A DNA stretch of 64,000 bases from Glycomyces algeriensis (GCF_027622855.1 NZ_JAPZVR010000006.1:310001-374000); one strand, 5' to 3'; positions 8,953 to 18,045 are shown, numbered from the stretch's first letter. Translations and numbers: made by a program. The notes: a model not told the origin generated them from the sequence alone.

Positions 8953-11094
8953 GTGAGTGCATCTTCGAAACCGGTGGCGCAGACCTGGTTCGGGCCCATC
9001 ACCGCCGTGCAGCGACGCGCCATGTTCGCGCTCGTGCCGGTGGCGGTCGCCTTCGGTCTCGTCGTCGGCCTGGCCTTCCTGCCGCTGACGAGCGCCTTCG
9101 GCGGCCTCGCCAAAGTCGGCTCCGAGACCGTGCTCGAACTCCCCGACGAACTCGTGCTGCCCCCCGCGCCCGAGTCCTCCACCCTCTACGCCTCCGACGG
9201 CACCACCGTCATCGCCACCTTCGGCGACCAGTACCGGGTCCAGCTCGAATACGACCAGATCCCCGAATCGGTCGTCAACGCGCTCGTCGCCACCGAGGAC
9301 TCGAACTTCTTCGAGCACAACGGCGTCGACCCCGAAGGCGTCATGCGCGCCCTCGTCACCAACCTCGCCGACGGCGGCACCTCCGAAGGCGCCTCGACGA
9401 TCACCATGCAGTACGTGCGGCAGGTCCTCTCCTACACCGCGACCACGCCCGACGAGGTCGCCGCCGCCAGCGAGGTCACCATCGACCGCAAGGTCAAGGA
9501 GATGGGGTACGCGCTGGCGCTCGAGGAGGAGATGACCAAGGAGGAGATCCTCACCAACTACCTGAACACCGTGTACTTCGGCAACGGCGCGTACGGGATC
9601 GGCGCCGCGGCGCAGGTCTACTACGGGAAGGTCCCCGCGGACCTCACGGTCGCCGAGTCGGCGATGCTGGTGGGCCTGATCCAGTCGCCGTCGAACTACG
9701 ACCCGATCAACGGCTCCTCGGAGGCCGCGCAGGTCCGCCGCGACCACGTGATCAACCGGATGGTCAGCGTCAAGTCCCTGACCGCCGCCGAAGGCGAGAC
9801 GGCGCGGGCCGAGGGGCTGAACCTCAACCCGCAGGACGCGAACAACACCATGGGCGGGGCGATCGACTCCGACTACGGGTTCTTCGTCGACTACTTCGAG
9901 CAGTGGTGGAACCAGCAGGAGGACTTCGGCGACTCCGACGAGGTCCGCAAGGCCCGCCTCTACCGGGGCGGCTACGAGATCGTGTCGACCCTCGACGTGG
10001 AGCTGCAGGACGCCGCGCAGGACGCGGTGGAGAAGCAGAAGCCGATGGGCTCGGAGTACGCGCTCGGGTCGGTCGTGGTCGAGCCGGGGACCGGCGGCAT
10101 CCAGGTGATGGCCGTGAACCGCAACTACTCCAACGACACCTCGGACAACGGCCCCAACACCTCGAACCCCGAGTACAAGGGCTCCTACCCGAACACCACG
10201 AACCCGCTGCTGAGCGGCAACTCGGCGGTGCCGGGCTACCAGGCGGGCTCGTCGTTCAAGATGTTCACGATGCTCGCGGCCCTCGAGGAGGGCCTGCCGC
10301 TGGACACGACGATCTACTCGCCGTACCAGTACACGTCGGAGTACGTGGTGGGCGACGGCGCTGCCTCGTGCGGGAACTACTGGTGCCCGAAGAACGCCTC
10401 CGAGTCGGAGGTCGGGAACTACAACATGTGGACCGGGTTCGGCGAGTCGGTGAACACGTACTTCGTGCAGCTGGCCGAGCGGATCGGCGTCGAGAAGGCC
10501 ATCAACGTGGCCGAGCGGCTCGGCATCAAGTTCCGGGCCCAGGAGGACCTGAACCTGGTGACGAACAGCCCGGAGACGTACGGGCCCTTCGTCCTCGGCG
10601 TCACCCAGACCACGCCGCTGGACATGGCCGCGGCGTACGCGGCGCTCCCGGCGGACGGCGTGTTCTGCCCGCCGATCCCCGCGCAGAGCGCGACCACGCT
10701 GACGGGCGCGACCATCCCGTTCGAGTCCGCGTGCGACCAGGCGGTCAGCGTCGAGGTCGCCCGCGCGGCCGTGGACGCGGCCCGCTGCCCGACCGAGTAC
10801 GGTGCGGCCGCAGGCAACTGCACGTGGGGCACCGCGCCGCAGGTCGGCAACGCCGTGGACGGCCCGGTCGCGGGCAAGACCGGCACCACCGACTCGAACT
10901 CCACGAACTGGTTCGTGGGCTTCACCCCGAACGCGGCCGCCGCGGCGTTCATCGCCGACCCGGACAGCCCGCAGAACCTGGTGGGCAAGGGCAATCTCGG
11001 CAAACCCGCGAACGCGGTCGCCGACATCCTGGCCGCCCAATGGGACCTGAACGGGGAGGGCGATTTCACGCCCCCGAAGGAACTGGTGCACTGA
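8953..11094 (+). CDS. Class A penicillin-binding protein (transglycosylase/transpeptidase)
   Basis: A 713-residue bifunctional peptidoglycan synthase. After a cytoplasmic stretch and one membrane helix (about 24-47), the GT51 transglycosylase domain shows ATEDSNFFEHNGVD (catalytic glutamate about 115) and EGASTITMQ. The transpeptidase domain has the nucleophile motif SSFK (S433-K436), SVN (499-501) and KTG (642-644). The protein stops soon after KTG, so it has no PASTA or other C-terminal binding module. The GTG start at 8953 has GGGAGA about 5 nt upstream. Bifunctional cell-wall synthases like this elongate glycan and cross-link stem peptides on the outer face of the membrane. Confidence 0.95.
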   Translation: MSASSKPVAQTWFGPITAVQRRAMFALVPVAVAFGLVVGLAFLPLTSAFGGLAKVGSETVLELPDELVLPPAPESSTLYASDGTTVIATFGDQYRVQLEYDQIPESVVNALVATEDSNFFEHNGVDPEGVMRALVTNLADGGTSEGASTITMQYVRQVLSYTATTPDEVAAASEVTIDRKVKEMGYALALEEEMTKEEILTNYLNTVYFGNGAYGIGAAAQVYYGKVPADLTVAESAMLVGLIQSPSNYDPINGSSEAAQVRRDHVINRMVSVKSLTAAEGETARAEGLNLNPQDANNTMGGAIDSDYGFFVDYFEQWWNQQEDFGDSDEVRKARLYRGGYEIVSTLDVELQDAAQDAVEKQKPMGSEYALGSVVVEPGTGGIQVMAVNRNYSNDTSDNGPNTSNPEYKGSYPNTTNPLLSGNSAVPGYQAGSSFKMFTMLAALEEGLPLDTTIYSPYQYTSEYVVGDGAASCGNYWCPKNASESEVGNYNMWTGFGESVNTYFVQLAERIGVEKAINVAERLGIKFRAQEDLNLVTNSPETYGPFVLGVTQTTPLDMAAAYAALPADGVFCPPIPAQSATTLTGATIPFESACDQAVSVEVARAAVDAARCPTEYGAAAGNCTWGTAPQVGNAVDGPVAGKTGTTDSNSTNWFVGFTPNAAAAAFIADPDSPQNLVGKGNLGKPANAVADILAAQWDLNGEGDFTPPKELVH

Positions 11095-11146
11095 CCGAGG
11101 AGTGAAAGGGCCTGACCGCGACTCGCCACAGAGGGCGCTCAGGCCC

Positions 11147-11152
11147 TAGACT
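11147..11152 (+). promoter_or_regulatory. Probable -10 box for leaderless pmt transcript
   Basis: TAGACT (TAnnnT) ends 8 nt before the GTG at 11160, and no Shine-Dalgarno sequence is present, so the transcript probably starts at the GTG. No convincing -35 is seen. Confidence 0.4.
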
Positions 11153-11159
11153 CACCCCG

Positions 11160-12725
11160 GTGAGCGCCACCGCAGTCCGGCCCGAGCAGCCGCCCGCCGC
11201 CTGGCGGCCGACGCCGCTCCCCGGCCCCCTCCCCTCCGTCCGGGCCCGCCTCTCCAGCACCGTCCCGGATGACCGCCGCCGCGCCTTCTGGGTGACCCTC
11301 GTGGTCACCGGGATCGCCGCCGCGCTGCGCCTGATCGGCCTGGACCACCCCAAGGGCCTCATCTTCGACGAGGTCTACTACGCGCAGGACGCGCACTCGA
11401 TGCTGACCCACGGCGTCGAGTGGGACCCAGGTTCGGACGGCTCCGCGTACGTCGCGCACCCGCCGTTCGGCAAGTGGCTCATCGGCCTCGGCGAGTGGGC
11501 GTTCGGCTACGACGAGGTCGGGTGGCGCATCGCCGCCGCGTTCGCCGGGATCATCGGCGTCGCGATCCTCATCCGCCTCATGCGCCGCCTCACCGGTTCG
11601 ACCCTCCTCGGCGGCACCGCGGGCCTGCTCCTCGCCGTCGAAGGCAGCCACCTCGTGCTCTCCCGCACGTCACTGCTCGACATCTTCATCGCCACACTGC
11701 TTCTCGCGGCCATGTACTGCCTGGTGCGCGACCGCGACTGGCGCCGCGCGAAGTGGCTGGCCGCGATCGAGGACGGCCTGGACGTGCGCCGACGCCGGCC
11801 CCGCCTGGGCCTGCCGTGGTGGCGGATCACGTGCGCGGTGCTCCTCGGACTCGCCATGGGCACCAAGTGGAGTGCGCTGTGGTACATCATCGCCGTCATC
11901 CTCCTGTTCATCGTGTGGGACTGGCGGCTGCGGGTGGACGCGGGCGCCCGCAAGCCCTTCCGCGACACCCTCATCTACGAGTTCGGGCAGAACCTGTGGT
12001 TCGGGCTCCTCGCGGTCGGCGTGTACACGGCCTCGTGGACCGGCTGGTTCCTCAACGACACAGGCTCGTACCGGCACTGGCTCGCCGACCAGGGCGACAG
12101 CGAGCCGCCCGTCATCGGTGCGCTGGTCAACTGGATGCAGTACCACTTCAGCGTCCTGAACTTCCACGAGACGCTGGACTCCGAGCACGCCTACCAGTCC
12201 TGGCCCTGGCAGTGGCTGTTCGACCTGCGGCCCGTGGTCTTCTACTGGAGCTCCGACGTCGACTGCGGCACGAGCGACTGCGCCGGCGAGGTGCTCCTGC
12301 TCGGCACGCCGCTGCTGTGGTGGACGTTCGTGCCCGCCACGCTCGCCCTGCTCGTGTGGGCACTGCACCGGCGCGACTGGCGGGCCTGGTTCCTCCTCGC
12401 GGGCCTGGGCGCGGGCATCGCCCCGTGGTTCTTCTACCCCGAGCGGACGATGTTCTTCTTCTACTCCGCCCCGGCCGTCCCGTTCTTCATAGGCGCCGTC
12501 ACGTGGTGCCTCGGGCTGATCATCGGCCGCGGCGACCGGCGCCGGCGCGACCTCGGGCTCCCGGCCCTGGGCTCACCGGAGCGGCGCCTCACGGGCGCGC
12601 TCATCGCCGGGGCGTTCGTGGCCGTCGTCGTCCTCTGCTTCGCCTACTTCTGGCCGATCTACACCGGCGAGGCCATCCCGCGCGACGAGTGGCACGCCCG
12701 CATGTGGCTCGACTCCTGGATCTGA
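11160..12725 (+). CDS. pmt: Polyprenyl-phosphate-mannose--protein mannosyltransferase (PMT, GT39)
   Basis: A 521-residue multi-pass membrane enzyme that transfers mannose from polyprenyl-phosphomannose to serine/threonine of exported proteins. The catalytic aspartate-glutamate pair is in IFDEVYYAQDAHSM (D70-E71), the hallmark of the family. About ten membrane helices alternate with loops, including a long exterior loop with three cysteines around residues 365-380 (DVDCGTSDCAGEV). Length fits actinobacterial Pmt. The GTG start at 11160 lies just after a TAnnnT box. O-mannosylation in actinobacteria modifies Sec-exported lipoproteins and other secreted proteins; which targets apply here is unknown. 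Confidence 0.93.
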   Translation: MSATAVRPEQPPAAWRPTPLPGPLPSVRARLSSTVPDDRRRAFWVTLVVTGIAAALRLIGLDHPKGLIFDEVYYAQDAHSMLTHGVEWDPGSDGSAYVAHPPFGKWLIGLGEWAFGYDEVGWRIAAAFAGIIGVAILIRLMRRLTGSTLLGGTAGLLLAVEGSHLVLSRTSLLDIFIATLLLAAMYCLVRDRDWRRAKWLAAIEDGLDVRRRRPRLGLPWWRITCAVLLGLAMGTKWSALWYIIAVILLFIVWDWRLRVDAGARKPFRDTLIYEFGQNLWFGLLAVGVYTASWTGWFLNDTGSYRHWLADQGDSEPPVIGALVNWMQYHFSVLNFHETLDSEHAYQSWPWQWLFDLRPVVFYWSSDVDCGTSDCAGEVLLLGTPLLWWTFVPATLALLVWALHRRDWRAWFLLAGLGAGIAPWFFYPERTMFFFYSAPAVPFFIGAVTWCLGLIIGRGDRRRRDLGLPALGSPERRLTGALIAGAFVAVVVLCFAYFWPIYTGEAIPRDEWHARMWLDSWI

Positions 12726-12792
12726 CCGAGACCCGGCCCACACGCCGCCCTTGCGGCGGCCTGACGCCGCTGTGCTAACCTTGTCGCCGCAA

Positions 12793-12865
12793 GGGGCTTT
12801 GGCGCAGTTGGTAGCGCGTTTCGTTCGCAATGAAAAGGTCAGGGGTTCGAATCCCCTAAGCTCCA
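12793..12865 (+). tRNA. tRNA-Ala (anticodon CGC)
   Basis: A complete 73-nt cloverleaf: acceptor GGGGCTT/AAGCTCC with the alanine identity pair G3:U70, D stem GCGC/GCGC, anticodon stem TTTCG/TGAAA around loop TTCGCAA (anticodon CGC at 12826-12828, reading GCG), T arm AGGGG-TTCGAAT-CCCCT, discriminator A73. CCA is not encoded. A TAACCT box (12776-12781) is a possible -10. A strong terminator follows 10 nt later. Confidence 0.96.
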
Positions 12866-12874
12866 CAGCAGTGC

Positions 12875-12909
12875 AGGACCGGTCTCCCGTTCGGGAGGCC
12901 GGTCCTTTT
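12875..12909 (+). terminator. Terminator of tRNA-Ala
   Basis: A 14-bp stem (AGGACCGG... / ...CCGGTCCT with one G-T pair) around a 4-nt GTTC loop, followed by TTTT. It also separates the convergent molybdoenzyme gene. Confidence 0.88.
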
Positions 12910-12930
12910 GCGTGCGTTCGGTATCGGCTT

Positions 12931-14436
12931 CTAGCCGACGGTGACCTCGACGCTGTGGAGGCCGGTGGCGCCGTCGGGGATGACGCCTTGGACCTCGCTG
13001 GTCTGCGGGTTGCCGTCGCCGTCGGTGGCGCGGACGGTGAGGGTGTGGTCGCCGGGTTCGGCGTCCCATTCGACGAGCCACTGCCGCCACGTGTCGGTGG
13101 TGGCGACGTCGGAGAGCCGGCACGGCAGCCACTCGCCGTCGTCGACGCGGAGTTCGACGGCGCTGATGCCGCGGTGCTGGGCCCAGGCGACGCCGGCGAC
13201 GACGACGGTGCCGGAGTCGGCTTTGGAGCGGGGCGTGTCGATCCGCGACTGGGTCTTGATGGGGCGCGGGGTGGACCAGCCGCGGGTGATCCAGTACGCG
13301 TCGTACGCGTCGAAGGTGGTGAGCTCGAGTTCGGTGAGCCACTTGGTGGCCGAGACGTACCCGTAGAGGCCGGGGATGACGAGGCGGGCGGGCCAGCCGT
13401 GGTCGACGGGCAGGGGGCTGCCGTTCATGCCGATCGCGATCATGGCGTCGCGGCCGTCGAAGACGAGGTCGGTGGGGGAGCCGGCGGTCCAGCCGTCGGT
13501 GGAGCGGGACACGAGCTGGTCGGCGCCGGGGTCGACGCCGGATTCGGCGAGGAGGTCGGCGAGGGAGACGCCGAGCCAGCGGGCGTTGCCGACGAGGTCG
13601 CCGCCGACCTGGTTGGAGACGCAGCACAGGGTGATGTCGCGTTCGATGAGCTCGCGGCCGAGCAGGTCGTCCATCGTGTAGGTGCGTTCGCGGTCCACCA
13701 TGCCGTGCACGCGGAGCGTCCAGGTGTCGACGTCCACGCGGGGGACGGTGATGGCGGTGTCGATCCGGTAGAAGTCGCCGTTCGGGGTCAGGTAGGTGGA
13801 CAGGCCGCCCTGCTCGAACTCGGCGACGGGCCCCGGTTCGACGGCGGGGACGTCCGGTTCGGGCAGGGTGAGCGCGTCGCGGTCGGCCTCGACCGCGGCG
13901 GGCCCGACGCGCCCGGCCCACCAGGAGGCGGCGACCGCGGCGGCCGCGACCCCGCCGACGGCGGCGAGGAACCCGCGCCGGCCGGTCTCCGAGCGTTCGC
14001 TGAACCGCGACGCCCACCATTGCAGGCCCGCGAGGGCGACCGCCCCGGCCAGGAGCGAGGGCACGGCCGCTCCGGCGCCGAGCCCGGGCCGGGTGACGGC
14101 CGCGGCGGCGCCGATGAGCGCGAACGCGAGGACCGCGGCCCGGGCGGGCCACGGGCGGGTCCGCCACAGCCTGCCGATCGAGTACCCGGCGACGGCCACG
14201 GCGACGGCCAGGCCGAGGACCAGCAGCGGCTTGTCGAGGGTCCCGACCAGGTCGATGAACCAGTGCGAGACTTCGAGCGGGACGACGGCGATCACGGTGT
14301 CGCTGAGCGCGGAGAGGGGCGCGGCCCGCGGTGCGGCGAAGGCGGCGACGAGGTGCCCGACCGCCAGTCCGGCGAGGGTCGCGAGGAGCCCGGCGACGCC
14401 CCAGGCGCGCGGAGAGGCGGGTTGCGTGGTGTTCAC
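12931..14436 (-). CDS. Membrane-bound molybdopterin-dependent oxidoreductase (sulfite oxidase family)
   Basis: A 501-residue protein with an N-terminal membrane section of about four to five helices (roughly 12-190), followed by the oxidoreductase molybdopterin-binding domain and a C-terminal Mo-cofactor dimerisation Ig-like domain. The cysteine pair C271-C272 in LCCVSNQVGG should provide the molybdenum-ligating thiol. The architecture matches actinobacterial SUOX-like proteins tethered by an N-terminal membrane domain. The substrate is not known; sulfite oxidation is only a guess from the family. The GTG at 14436 is the first plausible start; GGAGAG lies immediately before it, unusually close for a ribosome binding site. 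Confidence 0.87.
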   Translation of the reverse strand: MNTTQPASPRAWGVAGLLATLAGLAVGHLVAAFAAPRAAPLSALSDTVIAVVPLEVSHWFIDLVGTLDKPLLVLGLAVAVAVAGYSIGRLWRTRPWPARAAVLAFALIGAAAAVTRPGLGAGAAVPSLLAGAVALAGLQWWASRFSERSETGRRGFLAAVGGVAAAAVAASWWAGRVGPAAVEADRDALTLPEPDVPAVEPGPVAEFEQGGLSTYLTPNGDFYRIDTAITVPRVDVDTWTLRVHGMVDRERTYTMDDLLGRELIERDITLCCVSNQVGGDLVGNARWLGVSLADLLAESGVDPGADQLVSRSTDGWTAGSPTDLVFDGRDAMIAIGMNGSPLPVDHGWPARLVIPGLYGYVSATKWLTELELTTFDAYDAYWITRGWSTPRPIKTQSRIDTPRSKADSGTVVVAGVAWAQHRGISAVELRVDDGEWLPCRLSDVATTDTWRQWLVEWDAEPGDHTLTVRATDGDGNPQTSEVQGVIPDGATGLHSVEVTVG

Positions 14437-14525
14437 CTCTCCATCATCGCGCTTTCGGGGCGCTGCGGGTCGCGTCGGCGCCTTACGTTCCCCTAAACAA
14501 GCGCCCGGCGCAAGGGGTGTGGCCC

Positions 14526-14860
14526 GGTCAGCGGCCCGAGTGTCCGGTTCCGCCCGGCGCGGCGGCGCAGGGGCGGGGCCCTGGTCAGCGGGCTGAGGGT
14601 CTGCCGGTTCGGCGCGGCGCGGCGGCGCATAGTGGTGCGCCGGTCAGCGGGCTGAGGGTCCGGTTCCGCCCGGCGCGGCGGCGCAGGGCGGGGCCCCGGT
14701 CACGAGGCCGAGGGTCTGCCGGTTCCGCCGGGTCCGGTGGCGCAGGGGCCGTGCCCCGGTCAGCGGGCCGAGGGTCTGCCGGTTCGGCGCGGCGCGGCAG
14801 GGGCGGTGCCTCGGTCACGAGGCCGAGGGTCTGCCGGTTCCGCCCGGCCGTACGGGGCCG
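14526..14860. repeat. Six imperfect tandem copies of a ~58-bp GC-rich unit
   Basis: Copies begin at about 14526, 14583, 14642, 14698, 14758 and 14813, each opening with GGTCAGCGGGC(T/C)GAGGGT or the variant GGTCACGAGGCCGAGGGT, then a CCGGTTC(C/G)GC and CGGCGCGGCGGCGCAG stretch. The array fills nearly all of the 425-bp gap between the molybdoenzyme and PLP-enzyme genes. It ends at the stop of the latter. No convincing gene lies in it; open frames on both strands are by-products of the composition. Confidence 0.85.
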
Positions 14861-14861
14861 T

Positions 14862-15974
14862 TCAGTCGCCGAGTGCTCGGGTGAAGTCGGCGACCAGGTC
14901 GTCGGTGGCTTCGATGCCGGCGGAGAAGCGGATGAGGTCGTCGGGGAGGGCGGCGGCCTCGCCGCCGGACACGCGGGTCACGAGCGATTCGACGCCGCCG
15001 AGGCTCGCGGCCGTATACGGCAGGCGCAGTGCGGCGATGAGGGCGTCGGCGGCGGCGGTGCCGCCGGCGGGCCGGAACGCCAGCACCGACCCGAACCCGT
15101 CGAAGAGCTCGGTCGCGCGCCGGTGGTCGGGGTGGCCGGGGAGCCCGGGGTAGCGGACGTCCGAGATCCGGTCGTGCCCGTCGAGGAGCCGGGCGACGGC
15201 CATCGCGTTGACGTGCTGCTGGCGCACCCGCAGCGCAAGGGTCTTGAGGCCGCGCGAGAGCAGGTACGCCGCGTGCGGGTCGAGCGCGCACCCGTAGGCG
15301 CACATGACGGACGCGACGCGGGCGATGCGTTCGCGGGAGCCGGTCACGACCCCGGCGGCGAGGTCGGAGTGGCCGTTCAGCGCCTTGGTCGCCGAGTGGC
15401 ACACCAGGTCGAAGCCGACCGTGTGGGGCCGGAAGACCACGGGGGTCGCGAGGGTGTTGTCGATGATGGAGGCGATGCCGTGCCCGCGGGCGAAGCGGGC
15501 GGCGCCGGCGAGGTCGCCGACCCGGACGAGCGGATTGGTGATGGTCTCGGTGAGGAACGCCTTCGTCTCGGGCCGCAGGGCCTCCCGCCAGGCGCGGGCG
15601 TCGGCAGGGTCGACGAGGTCGTACGTCCAGCCGAGGCGTGCGGCGTGCTCGGTGAGGAACCGCAGGGTGCCGCCGTAGAAGGTCCCGGCGGCGATCAGAT
15701 GGTCGCCGGCGCCGAGGACGCTGTGGAGCGCGACCGAGATCGCGGCCATGCCGGAGGCGGTGGCGATCGCGTCCTCGGCGTCTTCGAGTGCGGCGAGCCT
15801 GCCGTGGAGGTGCCGCTGGGTGGGGTTGGTGCCGAGCCTGGTGTAGGGGGCGTCGCCGCCGGGGCCGGCCTCGAAGACGGTGCCCTGGTGGATCGGGTAC
15901 ACGACCGAGCCGCCCGCGGCGGGGCGGGGCTCGCCGCCGTGGACGGCGAGGGTCTCGAACCGTTCGGCGCTCAC
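14862..15974 (-). CDS. Cys/Met metabolism PLP-dependent enzyme
   Basis: A 370-residue fold-type I PLP enzyme of the cystathionine gamma-synthase / gamma-lyase / methionine gamma-lyase family. The PLP-binding lysine is K197 in HSATKALNGHSD, and the pyridine-contacting aspartate is about D172 in IIDNT. The N-terminus has the tyrosine/arginine PYTRLGTNPT loop that binds the neighbouring subunit's phosphate. The GTG start overlaps the MTA phosphorylase stop as GTGA, so the two are coupled. With MTA phosphorylase upstream, a role in methionine recycling or breakdown is a reasonable inference, but lyase and synthase activities cannot be separated from motifs alone. Confidence 0.85.
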   Translation of the reverse strand: MSAERFETLAVHGGEPRPAAGGSVVYPIHQGTVFEAGPGGDAPYTRLGTNPTQRHLHGRLAALEDAEDAIATASGMAAISVALHSVLGAGDHLIAAGTFYGGTLRFLTEHAARLGWTYDLVDPADARAWREALRPETKAFLTETITNPLVRVGDLAGAARFARGHGIASIIDNTLATPVVFRPHTVGFDLVCHSATKALNGHSDLAAGVVTGSRERIARVASVMCAYGCALDPHAAYLLSRGLKTLALRVRQQHVNAMAVARLLDGHDRISDVRYPGLPGHPDHRRATELFDGFGSVLAFRPAGGTAAADALIAALRLPYTAASLGGVESLVTRVSGGEAAALPDDLIRFSAGIEATDDLVADFTRALGD

Positions 15975-16741
15975 CGGGCCAGCCTCGGGATCGCCGCGTC
16001 GAGGAGTTCGCGGACCTTGTGGAGGTTCGCCTGGAAGACGGCGAAGACCGCTTCCTGGCTCACCGGTGCGACGCCGGGGTCCTCGTCGAGGCCGGCGTCG
16101 TAGTCGGTGACGAGGGCGATGCCGACGAAGGGGATGCCGGCCTCCATGGCGAGCGGCGCCTCGGGGGCCTGGGTCATGTTGACGACGTGCCAGCCGCAGT
16201 CGCGGTGCCAGCGGGACTCGGCGCGTGTGGAGAAGCGGGGGCCGTTGACCACCACGACGGTGCCGCCGTCGTGCGCGACCGCGCCGACCTCGGCGGCGGC
16301 GTCGAGCATGATGCGGCGCAGCCGCGGGTCGTACGGTTCGGCGAACGGCAGGTGCACGGGGCCGTCGCTGAACTCGTCGTGGAAAGTGGACTCGCGGCCC
16401 CAGGTGCGGTCGACGAGCTGGTCGCATACGACGAACTCGCCGGGCCGGATCTCGGGGCGCAGGGACCCGGCCGCGAACGGCGAGACGAGGGCCCGCACGC
16501 CCAGCTGCCGCATGGCGTCCACATTGGCCCGGTAGTTGACGCGGTGGGGCGGGTACCGGTGGCCGGTGCCGTGCCGGGGCAGGAACGCGACGCGGGCGCC
16601 GCCGATCGCGGCGACGGCGACCGGCGCGGAGGGCGGCCCCCACTCGGTCTGGAGCTCGATCGTGTCCGCTTCGGCCGCAAGGGAGTAGAAGCCGGAGCCG
16701 CCGAAGACGCCGATGTCGGCCCGGGGCGGGTACTCGTTCAC
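15971..16741 (-). CDS. mtnP: 5'-methylthioadenosine phosphorylase (MTAP/PNP family)
   Basis: A 256-residue purine nucleoside phosphorylase-fold enzyme. The phosphate loop GGSGFY is at about 14-19, RFSTRAES at 169-176, the ribose/substrate segment NMTQAPE at 188-194, and TDYD at 212-215, where the two aspartates are the usual mark of 6-amino purine (MTA) specificity rather than guanine/hypoxanthine. It would cleave methylthioadenosine to adenine and methylthioribose-1-phosphate. No other methionine-salvage genes (mtnA, mtnB, mtnD) are in view. It lies 10 bp after the DUF2064/GT2 gene and overlaps the PLP enzyme gene, so all three form one operon. Confidence 0.88.
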   Translation of the reverse strand: MNEYPPRADIGVFGGSGFYSLAAEADTIELQTEWGPPSAPVAVAAIGGARVAFLPRHGTGHRYPPHRVNYRANVDAMRQLGVRALVSPFAAGSLRPEIRPGEFVVCDQLVDRTWGRESTFHDEFSDGPVHLPFAEPYDPRLRRIMLDAAAEVGAVAHDGGTVVVVNGPRFSTRAESRWHRDCGWHVVNMTQAPEAPLAMEAGIPFVGIALVTDYDAGLDEDPGVAPVSQEAVFAVFQANLHKVRELLDAAIPRLAR

Positions 16742-16751
16742 TGCGTGCTCC

Positions 16752-18038
16752 TCATCGTTTCGCGGGCGCGTATTGCGCCAGTTGGGCGCGCATGTCCTTG
16801 ACCGCGCGGAGGGTCCCGCCGAGGGTCCCGGTCACCTTGCTCCTGCCGGTGCGGGGCCGGTAGCGGACGGGCAGTTCGGTGATCCGCCAGCCGTCTCGCC
16901 CCGCGCGCAGCACCATCTCGAGCGGCCAGCCGGAGCGGCGGTCGGCGATGCCGAGGCCGAGGAGGGCGTCGCGGCGGGCGGCGCGCATCGGCCCGAGGTC
17001 GGTGACGTGCGCGTCGCAGCGGCGGCGGACCTGCCGGGCGAGGTAGCGGTTGGCGAGGCGCCCGTGGAGGGGCTGCGCGCCCGCGTCGGCGTCCCGGGCG
17101 CCGAGGACGAGGTCGGCCTCGCCGGCGAGGACCGGCCCGCAGATCCGCGGCAGGTCGGCGGGGTCGAGGGACGCGTCGCAGTCCATGAAGGCCACCACGG
17201 GCGCGGTCGCGGCGGCGAGCCCGGCGAAGCAGGCCGCGCCGAACCCGCGGCGGGCCTCGGCCACGACGTGCGCGCCGAGTCCGGCGGCGACCTCGGCCGA
17301 GCCGTCGTCGGAGCCGTTGTCGACCACGATCGGCCGGTACCCGGGGGGCATGCGTTCAAGCACCCACGGGATCGCGCCGCGCTCGTTGAGCACCGGCAGG
17401 ACCACGTCCACCGCCGGCTCCAGGAGCGCCCGGACCCGCTGCGCGGTGCGGGTGCGCGGCGCGAGCGCGGCGATGGCCCGGGCGTCCTCGGCGTCGTCGA
17501 GGTCCCGCAGGACGGGCAGGTCGGCCACGGTGAGCCCGAGGGCCTCCAACTGCTTGCGCTGCAAGGCCCCCGTGTCGTCCTGGCTCATCGGGACGCCCGC
17601 GAACGCGTCGGGGTGCGGCCGGGCCAGGCCCAGCGCCCACCAGCCGCCGTCCTCGGCGAGGCCGAGCGCCGCCGCCGCGCCGCCGGCCACGACCGCCAGC
17701 GCGGCGTCGAGCAGGTCCGGCGTCACCTGCGGCGTGTCCATGCCGATCTGGAGCCCCGGCCCGCCCGCGAACGCCCACGCCGCGGCGAGCCGCTCGTTGA
17801 ACGTGCCTTCGACCTGCGGCACCACTTCGAAGCCCGCCGGGAGCCACGGCCCCGGTTCGCCGTCGAGTGCGAGGACGCGCCGCTCGGCGCCGCACGCGGC
17901 GACCGCTTCGAGCGTGTCCGCGAGCGCCGCCTCCGCCACCGCTGCGGCCTCCACAGTGGTCAACGGCGGGGCGAGCCTCGTCTTGGAACGCCCCGCAACC
18001 GGGGCCTTCGCCATGACGAGGAGATGGGTCCGCTGCAT
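16752..18038 (-). CDS. Two-domain DUF2064 + GT2 glycosyltransferase fusion
   Basis: A 428-residue protein with two nucleotidyl-sugar-transferase-like halves. The N-terminal half (about 1-200) is DUF2064 (TIGR04282 type): KAPVAGRSKTRL near 11-22, IGMDTP near 98-103 and EDGGWWALG near 129-137. The C-terminal half (about 210-428) is a GT2-type transferase: VVLPVLNE near 212, VVDNGSDDGS near 238-247 and the metal-binding DCD near 286-288. Both types occur in actinobacteria and sometimes side by side; here they are one polypeptide. Products are unknown. The ATG at 18038 sits 7 nt after a TAGCAT box, suggesting a leaderless mRNA for the whole operon with mtnP and the PLP enzyme. Confidence 0.85.
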   Translation of the reverse strand: MQRTHLLVMAKAPVAGRSKTRLAPPLTTVEAAAVAEAALADTLEAVAACGAERRVLALDGEPGPWLPAGFEVVPQVEGTFNERLAAAWAFAGGPGLQIGMDTPQVTPDLLDAALAVVAGGAAAALGLAEDGGWWALGLARPHPDAFAGVPMSQDDTGALQRKQLEALGLTVADLPVLRDLDDAEDARAIAALAPRTRTAQRVRALLEPAVDVVLPVLNERGAIPWVLERMPPGYRPIVVDNGSDDGSAEVAAGLGAHVVAEARRGFGAACFAGLAAATAPVVAFMDCDASLDPADLPRICGPVLAGEADLVLGARDADAGAQPLHGRLANRYLARQVRRRCDAHVTDLGPMRAARRDALLGLGIADRRSGWPLEMVLRAGRDGWRITELPVRYRPRTGRSKVTGTLGGTLRAVKDMRAQLAQYAPAKR

Positions 18039-18045
18039 GGGGCCG

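Noticed and set aside
11107-11147. Hairpin AGGGCCTGA / TCAGGCCCT as a terminator after the penicillin-binding protein gene
   Set aside because: 23-nt loop and no U-tract; its right arm overlaps the -10 of pmt, so it is probably not a dedicated terminator.
12931-14436. Naming the molybdoenzyme msrP or sulfite oxidase
   Set aside because: N-terminal membrane section and lack of a haem domain leave the substrate open.
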